In this document: positions 1 through 9,186 of the stretch, in pieces
Layout of the letters: the number at the start of each line of letters is the position of its first letter
How positions within the stretch are numbered: position 1 is the first letter of the stretch
NCBI GenBank assembly: GCA_021527695.1
Contig: JAKFAO010000008.1
Span: forward strand, 1,302,001 to 1,366,000
Length of the DNA: 64,000 bases
Source: Naematelia aurantialba
Taxonomy: Eukaryota; Basidiomycota; Tremellomycetes; Tremellales; Naemateliaceae
Direction of reading: 5' to 3'
Program-made: the position numbers and the translations under genes
Notes under the pieces: generated by a model
The model's input: only the letters and a program-made list of their open reading frames with translations
Told to the model about the DNA's origin: nothing
The model's database searches: none

Positions 1-189
1 TTACCGAATCGAGTAATTCAACTCGTTGCGATGACATGCCACCTTCTCCCCGTCGACCAACCTTTAGTTGTCAATTGACCCACTTGCTGTCGTTCTCTGG
101 CTACCTATACTGAGACCGCAGACAATCACTCATCTCTCCAACGACTTGCCTACTCTCGTCTATTCCCCGCTCAGCCAATCACAGCAACC

Positions 190-1309
190 ATGGCGTCCAG
201 GAAAAAGGTGCTGCTCAAAGTACGTGTTCTCGAGCGTTATCTATCGACGCTAACCCCCGTGTGACAGGTAATCATCCTTGGTGACTCGGGGTACGTGGTG
301 CTGTTGCACGCTGCCGGGTGGTAGACCAGCTGCTGACCCGCCTGGAGTGTCGGTAAGACGTCGTTGATGAACCAATACGTCAATAAGCGATTCTCGAATC
401 AGTACAAAGCAACGATTGGCGCCGACTTTCTGACTCGCGAGTTGGTCGTCGATGACCGTGTGGTGACGATGCAGGTGTGTGGCTCTTACCTTTTGCAACG
501 AACAACCGCTGACAGGTGCTTCTCCTCGTTGTCCACTCTACCCCTTCTCTTGTCTCTTTCTCTCATTCTTCCGGCGACTCCCGATAGCTCTGGGATACTG
601 CCGGACAAGAACGGTTCCAGTCTCTTGGTGTCGCATTCTACCGCGGTGCCGACTGTTGTGTGCTGGTGTACGACGTAAACAGCTCCAAGAGCTTTGAGGC
701 GCTCGATGGGTGGAGGGACGAGTTCCTGGTTCAGGTGAGTTGTGACTCGTAGCATCCTGGTCTCCATTGTCCCATACCCTCGTCATGTACGCCGTCTCCA
801 ACGGCTCTTCACAGAGGCGCGCTAACGTGCTCTAGGCATCCCCACACGACCCGGAAAACTTCCCCTTTGTGGTACTTGGCAACAAGATCGATATGGAGGA
901 GTCAAAGCGGATGGTGCGTTCCAAGGCAACGCTCAAGCAAGACCACGCTGACATGATGTCTCCTTCCCTGAAATCCCACGGACGTTGCTTGTGCTCATAC
1001 CGCCAACGTGTCCACTTTCGGTCCCGTCGCTATCACCCATCGCAGGTCTCGCAAAAACGAGCCATGACGTGGTGCCAGGCCAAAGGCAATATCCCATACT
1101 TTGAGACCTCTGCGAAAGAAGCCATCAATGTTGAGCAAGCGTTCCAGACTATCGCCAAGAATGCTCTCGCGCAGGAAGCAGAGACTGAGCTGTTCGTCCC
1201 TAAGACTGTACCAGAACGTCCTTGACTGACGGAAACCAGCTATGCCGACTACCCTGATCCTATCAGGATCGACTCTGAGAATTCGCAGAACTACGGATGC
1301 AGCTGTTGA
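190..1309 (+). CDS. YPT7: Rab7-family small GTPase Ypt7 (late endosome/vacuole fusion)
   Basis: Seven exons: 190-219, 268-290, 348-474, 588-734, 836-913, 1046-1191, 1240-1309. They give 206 aa, the normal Rab7 length. Visible motifs are the P-loop GDSGVGKTS (split by the second intron), the effector threonine in [16 protein letters not shown], the guanine-specificity motif NKID, and ETSAKE. The C-terminus NYGCSC ends in the CxC geranylgeranylation signal. The last intron must start at 1192 (GTTCGT) for the Cys motif to be in frame. In the family, Rab7/Ypt7 recruits HOPS for homotypic vacuole fusion and autophagosome-vacuole fusion. It sits upstream of ATG16 on the same strand. All exons and motifs are intact. 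The assignment to Rab7 rather than another Rab rests on the effector region and the C-terminus. Confidence 0.96.
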
Positions 1310-1651
1310 TGGCGCTCCGACTGGGGTCTCAAAGGTCAGGTTTTGAGGAGGGCATTTGCATGGCGCTCTGTGGACGTAGTACGGGATTGGTTTGGATACC
1401 TGCTCGCTTCCTCCCTTTCCCTCACGATATTCCACCTCTTCCGATCTGAGGAGGTGTGATGCGCGTGCATTCCCTGTAGATGGATGTTTGTACTCGATAA
1501 TGCGATACCTCTTTTGATGTTTTGTTACAGCCTTCAAAGGGAAGATTATATGGTTCCGGCATTGTTGATCCGAGCGCGTCTCCATTTGCCTCTTTCTTAT
1601 CCACCCATCCCTTGCCTGCTGCAGTTGTCTCGTCAGTACTGTGCAGGCATC

Positions 1652-3032
1652 ATGTCGATTCTTTCTGCAGCGGGTCCGGCAGGGCCAAGTACGAGTCATC
1701 CAGAATGGCAGAACCTCATCAAGTCACGCATGGTGACTGAGCAGGCTGACGGCGAGGTGTTCCGCGAGATCACTGAACAATGTAGGTCACTTGTTTCTCG
1801 TTCCTCCCTCACCCCGTATGGTATGACAGGCAATGCGAGGTTAATGGCGGGGTCCTGGCACGGATATGGAGCTGTGAGGCTGGAACTGGCAGCTGATGGT
1901 GCGGTAGACAGGCGGCTGGCGCGTACAGCCAGGGAGTTGAAGATCAGGAATCGGGCGTTGTTGAGGTCCGGCGCTGGGTCTTCGAATGCCCCCGACGGGT
2001 GAGCTGCACGATCAAATATCGTTGACTCCGCTGACGTATGTGTGCTATCATCTCCTGTCTACTGTATCGCATCCGTCGTCGGTCCTCGCCTCACCTAACC
2101 CCGGCACCTTCGTTGCGGTATCCGTTCCTCTCTGCTCGGGATCTTCGATACGACTCCCCTCCGTTCCGTGTCGATACCTTATCCCTCACCGGCAACCACA
2201 TGACACTGTGCATTGATGCTCAAACGACGCCGCCTGCCTACCGCCTGTACAGTCAGCCGTCGCCCCTCCTGGCGCACCTGGACAAACAGCTCTCGGAGCA
2301 CCGAGCGGAGATATCGCAGCTGTACCGCACCCAAGCGGCAGCGCAGAACAAGCAGCTCGCGCTCTCTGATGCCCTGCGAGATAGGGACGAAGAAGTGCGC
2401 GGACTGAGAGAGGAGGTGCGCGAGCTGCGAGAGGCGCGAGACCGGGCGGTCGCACGCGAGCGCGACTGGGAGGAGAGATGGAGGGTCCGCGGGAAGGATA
2501 TGGAGGTGGGTAGACGGTTGAGCATCTGGGGGAGCACAGCTGATCAGGTCTGCTTCTTCTTGCCTCGTGTTTCGCTGCTGGAATCGCTGCTTCCTATGGT
2601 CCAATACATCACATCCAACTGCCCATTCTTCCAACTCAACGTCCTCTTCTCTCCCTTCCTTCTCCCTTCCTTCTCCCTTGCTTCTCCCTAATTCTGCTTC
2701 CTACCTTCTTTCCTTCTGTCTTCCCCTTCTGCCGCCATTCGTGCCTTCCCTCTCTCCTCCTTCCTGTCCTTGCGCCGCCATCCATCTTGCAGGCCCTCAA
2801 TGACGAGCTGCTCTCACTCAACCTCGAGCTCACCGCCCTGTCGCAACGCAACACGGCGCTGCAGGGCGACAACGCCGCTCTACTTCAACGCTGGCTGGAC
2901 AAAATGAACCTGACCGCGGAAGAGATGAACGACGAGTTTGAGAAGGAGGCGAAAGTATCAGGGCTGAAAGGAAAGGACAAGGAAGAGAGGGACGAGGCAC
3001 GGCCGGATTTTCGGAACGGCGGGAAGGCTTGA
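1652..3032 (+). CDS. ATG16: Autophagy protein Atg16 (coiled-coil scaffold of Atg12-Atg5)
   Basis: Four exons: 1652-1781, 1908-1998, 2253-2505, 2793-3032, giving 237 aa. The N-terminal helix (PEWQNLIKSRM...) fits the Atg5-binding region. A long Arg/Glu heptad-rich coiled coil follows (about residues 85-155). The C-terminal block ELLSLNLELTALSQRN...NAALLQRWLDKMN is the most conserved stretch of the Atg16 family. Known role: Atg16 dimerises and carries Atg12-Atg5 to the phagophore, where it acts as the E3-like enzyme for Atg8 lipidation. There is no WD40 domain, as expected for a fungal Atg16. Exon phases are consistent throughout. An acidic ORF in another frame overlaps the stop (see findings). 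It is tandem to YPT7, which also acts in the autophagy/vacuole pathway. Confidence 0.9.
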
Positions 3033-3874
3033 TCGACGTCGAGTGTTCCCGCGATGCCATTGGCGAGGGGGTTGGGGGAGACGAGGGAGATGGGAGCGGG
3101 GAGGACATCGAGCGTGGAGAAGCTGGTGTCGTGTCCCCACGCGCCCCGTCTTCAGAGGAGGCGGCTGGAGACTGGGAGGTGCTGGAGAAGCTCGGAGAGC
3201 GGGATGATGATCAGGAAGGGGGTGATGATCGGGAAGGGGGTGACGATCCGGATGCGGCGGATGATCCAGAAGGGGATGATGAGGGCGAGGGATGGGAGGA
3301 GGCTCGGCGGGCTGCCTAAGACGAGAGAATGTCGTAAACTGATCCTGCTGTAAGGTAGGAAGGCTGGCTTACAGCGCTGTCTCTTCGCAGTTGTGTCATA
3401 TGTCATTATGCATACACCAATCCTTGTGCACTCATACCCATTTTCAAAGCAGATGAATCCGACCACAAGTGGCTGACCAATGGCAATTGTGACGGAACCT
3501 TGCACAACCAGCGATGTGGGAAGTCGCCGCGGGACTCATCCTTGTTTACTCTCAACAGGATTGTGCGTCTTCCGTGGCCTTCCGGCCTCTTGGAAGTCCG
3601 CGGGGCAAACAAAGGGGGCTGTAAAGTAGCTCGATCACTTGATCCGGCACTAGCACTTCTTATGCGTGTCTGGACTCGTCTGGACCCGACTCGAGTTCTC
3701 CATCTCGAAGTCCAGCAGCACCTTTCACAGAGCCATCTCAGCGTCCCTCCGACCGCCGTCACTGCTGTACAGTACTTGTAGTGCGTGGCGCGTCGCCACT
3801 GGCCACTTTCCGTCCTCTCCCGCCCAGCAACTCGATATCGTCTGGCTCGACACTCGATACGGCTCTCGTGCATC
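3033..3874. other. Spacer downstream of ATG16
   Basis: The first 290 bases are purine-rich with GATGATC/GGAAGGGGG-type imperfect repeats and hold an open acidic frame (3029-3319). From 3320 to 3874 I see no conserved coding sequence or RNA gene. It probably carries the ATG16 3' end and the promoter of the small ORF at 3875. Confidence 0.5.
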
Positions 3875-4276
3875 ATGTTTGCTTCTCAGCGTTCGACTCT
3901 AACAGCTCCTCAAAGCCACCAAACTGATACCGGCAGCACCAAGGGCGGAACGACGAGGAGCAATACGCCAACGCCAACGCATAGCGAGACGCCTGCTGTC
4001 CCTGAATCACAGTCGTCCAGACCCGTCCACAGTACGGAGGATGGTTCACATTCCAGCCCCGTCGATAGCATCACAACCGGTTCGCCACCATCGCGTCCAG
4101 GCTACAGCACCGAGGTGGGTTCACCGTCATCTGACCCAGTCAACAGCACGGTAGCCCCGTCCAGAGCTGCGGATCGGCCTGGCATAGTACAAATGCAGCA
4201 GAATTTTCTCCGCCTTTTGCACCCGCCCGAGGAAACAGCTTCCCCAGACACGTCAAAGATCTCCAAGAGTTCATGA
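3875..4276 (+). CDS. Small Ser/Thr/Pro-rich hypothetical protein
   Basis: Open frame of 133 aa from ATG 3875. The same frame is open upstream, but this is the first ATG that avoids the Arg-rich, non-protein-like lead. Composition is strongly Ser/Thr/Pro with few hydrophobic residues, so it is predicted disordered. Two imperfect internal repeats of about 24 residues are visible, running from SSRPVHSTEDGS and from PSRPGYSTEVGS, each followed by SSxPV(D/N)S. No signal peptide, membrane segment or known domain is seen. It is not recognised. It could be a real lineage-specific protein, or a chance ORF in an otherwise sparse region. Confidence 0.35.
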   Translation: MFASQRSTLTAPQSHQTDTGSTKGGTTRSNTPTPTHSETPAVPESQSSRPVHSTEDGSHSSPVDSITTGSPPSRPGYSTEVGSPSSDPVNSTVAPSRAADRPGIVQMQQNFLRLLHPPEETASPDTSKISKSS

Positions 4277-5236
4277 CTACGAGATCACGCAGCGGAAGCA
4301 CTGCTCAGACAATGACCCTGGCGGGAACGGGGAACTGCGGGAAGCGTGTATCCGTTGAGTAGTTCAGAGAATATGCAGATACTTTGAGAGGTGCAGCTGG
4401 TGCAGGGCAAATTCCTGACTGGCCGAGCTGGTTGTACGCTCATGCTACACTGAGTATCACCCTTGTCAGTGACACACGGCTGCCTCTTCTCTCCTACTGC
4501 GATTCAGCCATGGGAAGCAGGGTCTTCCACTTGTGGCGAGGTTGCCCTCTGAGCCTTCTTCCGCCATGAGAAGTCCACTCAGCCTTTCTGGTCTCTGCGG
4601 CTTTGGCCCACATCTGGCCGGCGTCTGTGGATCAAGGCAGAACATTCATCGACTCTTTGCCGCTTCCTTTCATGTGGTCAACGTCTGCAAGAATATTACC
4701 AGCCGTTGAAAGGTTCTGATGCTCAAGCCGTGTGGTCACTGGGGAGACATAAAGCAGGCGCTATCATCTCGGTCATGCTGTCATGACTGAGCTCGGTATG
4801 AATATAGTCAGCATACCCACCCTCCATTCCAAAAAGATGTCGAGTGCTTCCTAGACGTTCTCCTTCTCATTCTCGACCCGCTCATGATGTCTCGATAGAA
4901 CGTCGAAGACCGGCCGTTCCCTACAGCATGCGCTGTGCACTCCCTATACGACAGGGGGATAGATCGATCTTCTCCATTTCCGACAAGAAGGCGTCTCTCC
5001 CGTTTTCTGCTCTTCTGCTTGCGTATCTCCGTTGAGGAGGTTGCTCTCCATTGAGGACGCTGTCCTTGGTACTTACCAGCGGCGCCCTCTCCGGCCCTAG
5101 CAGCTGGGTATAAATAGAGCAACTAGATCCTCTGCGAAGCGACGAACTCTTCTCGCCTCAGTTCCGGACTTCCTCATTGGGACGAACCACTCATTGCTGT
5201 TGCCTTACAACGTTACCTGCTACCCGCACTCTGCAA
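4277..5236. other. Spacer without recognisable gene
   Basis: About 960 bases with no conserved coding frame. The right end holds a consensus TATA box (5109-5116) 120 bases before the ATG at 5237, so the end of this spacer is probably a promoter. Confidence 0.5.
5109..5116 (+). promoter_or_regulatory. TATA box upstream of the 5237 ORF
   Basis: TATAAATA in the context GGTATAAATAGAG, about 120 bases upstream of the ATG. This close match to a TATA consensus supports the view that the small ORF at 5237 is transcribed. Confidence 0.5.
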
Positions 5237-5614
5237 ATGGATCCCGCGTTCTTGCCTGGACTGGATGGGGCCTCCGCTGGGGATACCTGCATCGAAGGGG
5301 TGCCTCGAACACCTCAAGCCACCCAGACGTCCGGCCCATTCTTCAAATGGCCGTTTGGCGACTGGTCGTCAACGAAGCCCCCCTCGGGAGAACAGCCTCT
5401 TCTCTCCAGCAACCGACTCCCCTCTTACGGAGGGACAGCGACATCTTACGGTTGCGGTCAAGGTCCTGGCACGAGTCCCTCGTCTTCGCCACCAAGCAAC
5501 GCTGCTACAAGGCCACCTAACACATCCAAGGCTCAGCGCTCCTCAAATACCACGTCCGCCTCCACACTTGGCACTGGAAAGTCAACAATAGTGTCCCGGG
5601 GGACAGACAAGTGA
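5237..5614 (+). CDS. Small hypothetical protein, Ser/Thr/Pro-rich
   Basis: 125 aa from the first likely ATG (MDPAFLPGLDG...). The N-terminal half has one aromatic patch, GPFFKWPFGDW. The rest is Ser/Thr/Pro/Gly-rich and disordered, ending TGKSTIVSRGTDK. There is no signal peptide and no membrane segment. It is not recognised. A TATA box at 5109 favours expression. Its composition resembles the ORF at 3875, but I see no clear alignment between them, so paralogy is not supported. Confidence 0.4.
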   Translation: MDPAFLPGLDGASAGDTCIEGVPRTPQATQTSGPFFKWPFGDWSSTKPPSGEQPLLSSNRLPSYGGTATSYGCGQGPGTSPSSSPPSNAATRPPNTSKAQRSSNTTSASTLGTGKSTIVSRGTDK

Positions 5615-6170
5615 GAGCATACGCGCAATCTGTCCGATTTGGCAGATCGTAAAACTGTCGTTTATGTGTATGGGATGAAAAACAGTTGCCGGATACTTTC
5701 TGTCCTGCGCTGCTTTTACCATTCTGGAGTGTGCTTTCTACCATAGAACCCTGTCAGAATCTTCTCTGCCTTGGTAACTCCCGCGCATACTGCACATCCC
5801 TGTCTGAGCCTGCATGGACTGAGAGCGTGTGGGTCTAGTTCAGACTGCGTTGTGTCTCAGTATGTGTACGCTGTCCACGCAAAGACCATCAGCGATGTTT
5901 GGACGACTGTAATCAGTGAAGTCTGCCGAGGCAACGAGTGACGAGGTTCTCGCTCCCCCTCCCTCCCCCCTTCCTCGTCGCCATTCGCAGCTGTGGCCAC
6001 CGTCGACGATGTCGTTTGTAGCAGCGCGCACGGACATGAGTGGGATAAATGACAAGAAAACTGTTGTAATCATTTCAACAAACTGGTAATCACCCGAACT
6101 TTCAAACCTCTCCTTGTCGAGCTCTTCGACCTGCAATCCACCCTCTCACCCTCGGCAGGCGTCCAGCAAC
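5615..6170. other. Spacer / promoter region before the RBM26-like gene
   Basis: No conserved coding frame. A C-rich patch (about 5960-5980) and pyrimidine-rich sequence run into the ATG at 6171. Confidence 0.45.
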
Positions 6171-8639
6171 ATGCCATTTCAAGAGTCGCATGACCTGCCA
6201 GAGTTCAGACGATGGCTAGTCACCACCTTGGAACCCATGTACGATCACCTGTCGCCCGGATCAGCAGTCGCAAGGAGCTGATGTTGTTGGCAGGTGTGAT
6301 GCCGACCCAGCGGTCATGTCGGATTATATCGTCGCGCTGCTCAAGCACGATGCGGTGATGAGTGACGACCAATGGCGAGAGGTAGGCGGATGTTTCGGCG
6401 TGTGAGCTGATCCCCCTAGTTTATCGCGCGTGAACTGGCGGATTTCCTCGAAGAGAGTCAGTTGTTTCGCTGTCGTGAGCTGCTACAACAAACCTAACAT
6501 GCCGCAGAATCTCGACCCTTTGTAGATCTCCTCTTCACCACCTTGCGGAACAAGTCTTTCCTCCCAGCGCCCGCCCCCGCTCCCGCACCTGTCGCCGCCA
6601 TTGTCTCCTCCTATCGCCCACCGATCCCAACAGGTCCTTCAGCTGCAAGACATGAACCCATTGCCGGGCCTTCAAAGTTACCGTCCAATGGCGCGGTGGG
6701 GAATGGGCAGCCGCTCGAGCAGGATGTGGAGATGGATGCAAGGCCGGCAGCTCCGCAACAAGATCAACAGCCGGTGCAGCCTGGCGGGAAGCGCGCAAAG
6801 TGCTACGACTATCATGGTATGTCTTTCCCATTCACAGCCTTGAGTCTGTCATCCTGATATGGGGTTTCAGAACGCGGGTTCTGCATGAGAGGGGCGAATT
6901 GTCCGTACGAGCACGACGCCGACGTAATCATACCCACTCCTGAGATGATGTTCAACAACTTCCAACCGCCGATGCCGTTCCGCCCACAATCCGGTCGGGG
7001 CGGGCGACCACCCCGAGGCGGTCGTGGAGGTCCTGCTCCCAACGGTGGTGGAATGCCACCTCACATGCCATTTCCGTTTCCCGGCATGCCGTTCATGCCA
7101 TTCCCTCCCGGAGCGAATGGTCCCGGCGGTGGTCCACCCCGGCCTCCACGCGAACACCAGTTCTGGGGATCGAATACTCCGCCTGCAGATCGCAACGGGT
7201 CTACATTGGTGGTCACCGATATCCCAGCTCCGTTCTTAAATCACTCGGCGATCCAGAACGAATTCTCAAAATTTGGCGAAGTGACCAACATTGCTGTCGA
7301 TGGGCCTGGAAAGAGGGCGCTGGTGAGTTTCGCGACGAACCGAGAGGCGTTCTTGGCGTGGAAGTCGGATGATGCGGTCTTTGGAAGCCGACACGTCAAG
7401 ACGCTCTGGCACCGACCACGGCCAGGTCAGGGCGGAGCTGGTCTGCAAGCGCTGGAGAAGAGTGCGGGGCTAGTGAAGAATCTGAACGAGCAGCCCATAC
7501 CGCCTGTCAAGCCTCAGCAGTCGGCTGCGGAAGTCTTGGCTGCCACCCTGGCCGAACTGGAGAAGAAGGAGCGGGAAGGGAGACGCGAGACCATGATAGC
7601 GGAACAGAAGGTGCTGCTGAAACGCGCACAAGAGGGCTCAAAGGAGGAGAAGATGACGATTCTCGCGAGGTTGAAGGAGCTCAACAAGGAGATGGCAGAA
7701 CTGGATAAGCCTCTGCCGGCCAGTACGAATGGCCTGGGCAATGGAGAGGGCGGGACCGATAAGGAGAAGCTGGACAAGGAATTGCAGAGATTGGGCATGG
7801 AGACTACGAAGAGTGGGGACGAGGAGGAGCTGTTGAGGTTATCTGCCCAGCTGAGCGCTTTGCGGGATAAGGTATGTCGCCTAGCTTCTCCCGTGCTTCT
7901 GTCTTCTGTCACTTCTGTCCTCTGTCACCCTTGTTTCTGTCATCCCTCTCTTCCCCATGACCGAGTCGACGACTGACGGCGATAGGCAAACCATCTAGGT
8001 ATCAACTCGTCAACTCGCTACTCGCCCTACTCGCGCGGTGCACCGCGCGGCCGCGGAGCTCGTGCTCGGGGGAGAGGGCGAGGCGGCGCGTCGTTCCCTC
8101 CAAGGCCGATGCGGCTTGATAATCGGACACGCACGATCCTCGTCACGGGTGATGCCCTGTCTGGAGCAGATGCCAGCACCGTGAAGGAGTGGTACGAGGG
8201 CCACGGGGGGAATGTGGTCGAGGGCGATGGTGGCTGGACAGTCGGGTTCCCAGATCGTATGATGGCGGAAAAGGTGAGTCACTGCTCTCCACCGCTCCAC
8301 TCCGGCTCTTCACCTCTCACCTCTCCCCTCTCACCTCTCACCTCTCACCTCTCCACCTTTTCCCCTCCTCTGGCCGTTGTCCATTTACTAGCGTGGCCTG
8401 CGGGACGATGTCTCTGTCCCACTGCCTCTATGGGCGAATCATAACTCCCGCCCTGCTCTCTCGCCCTCCTCCTGCTGGCATTGGCTGACGCGAACAAGGT
8501 CATGGCGATGGGCACAAAGGACGTTCCGGGCGTACAGGCAAACTGGCACCATCCGTCCGTACCTGCTACGGAAGGGATGGGCGAGGTGGACATGGAAGAC
8601 GAAGGTGGTCGCAGGGGAGAAGGGGACGACGAGGACTAG
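6171..8639 (+). CDS. RBM26/RBM27-like RNA-binding protein (PWI-like, CCCH zinc finger, RRM)
   Basis: Seven exons: 6171-6238, 6294-6381, 6420-6456, 6508-6816, 6871-7871, 7986-8273, 8499-8639; 643 aa. Order: an N-terminal PWI-like helical domain (about 1-75, with FRRWLVTTLEP and YIVALLKHD), a CCCH finger (KCYDYHERGFCMRGANCPYEH, split by an intron), a Pro/Gly/Met-rich linker, an RRM (STLVVTDIPAPFLNHSAIQ... through ALVSFATNREAFLAW), a coiled coil (about 310-400), an RGG-like patch, and a short second RRM-like segment (RTILVTGDALS). This architecture is that of metazoan RBM26/27 and fission-yeast Rmn1, which work with nuclear RNA surveillance (known for the family). The finger keeps C-x8-C-x5-C-x3-H spacing. 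A function in nuclear RNA turnover is inferred from family. Confidence 0.88.
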
Positions 8640-8643
8640 AAGG

Positions 8644-8706
8644 ATGGATGGAGGATAGATGGACGGACGAATGGATGATGGACGGACGGATGGACGGATG
8701 GATGGA
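8644..8706. repeat. Degenerate ATGGATGG/ATGGACGG tandem repeat
   Basis: Imperfect 4-8-bp units (GGATGGATGGA, GGACGGATGG) just after the stop codon at 8637-8639. It forms a purine-rich 3' flank. Confidence 0.8.
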
Positions 8707-8841
8707 CATGTCCCGGTGTATCTGTTCTGGCGGAAATGGAGGTCCTATAGCATCTTTACTATCGTATGCTATCCCCGGGCAAAGCCCTTTGGCCATCGCT
8801 GCTGCAATGACAAGGCGATCTCAGCCTGTAACCTGTGTCAT

Positions 8842-8920
8842 CGACTTGTACGACTTGTACGACTTGTACGACTTGTACGACTTGTACGACTTGTACGACT
8901 TGTACGACTTGTACGACTTG
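8842..8920. repeat. 9-bp tandem array (CGACTTGTA)n, 8 full copies plus a partial
   Basis: Perfect 9-mers run from 8842 to 8913, followed by a broken ninth copy. The array lies between the convergent RBM26-like and GYP1 genes. All six frames remain open through a 9-bp unit, so ORFs predicted here are artefacts. Confidence 0.95.
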
Positions 8921-9186
8921 TGCTGTCCCAATCTGTATGAGCCTCGTCGCATTCGTCTGTCGTTGGCTGTGTGGTGAACCTGTATGGTAAGACAGTGATG
9001 ACATGCAAATTGCAATTAGGCAGGCGCATCAGAGGGTAAGAGCCACGACGAAGCCAGAGCCTCCACAGCGCCAGCGCCAGAGCCACGAAAGCCACGATGG
9101 GGACCGGGCGATGAGGGAGCTACAGGTGGGCCAGACGCGTATGCATGACCACATTCCAATAGACCGTGTGTGAGGATGCGGTTGCG

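Larger units (their letters stand above)
8640..9186. other. Convergent 3'-3' spacer
   Basis: Between the stops of the RBM26-like gene (+) and GYP1 (-). It contains the two tandem repeats listed separately and no other recognisable element. Confidence 0.6.

Noticed and set aside
995..1699. 234-aa minus-strand ORF opposite YPT7/ATG16
   Set aside because: Antisense to confident exons, no domain, basic low-quality composition.
8842..8920. Possible CRISPR array
   Set aside because: Head-to-tail units without spacers; a eukaryotic minisatellite.
8648..9095. Several overlapping ORFs with YDLYDL / KSYKSY / RTSRTS repeats
   Set aside because: They are readings of the 9-bp array in different frames, with no flanking protein-like sequence.
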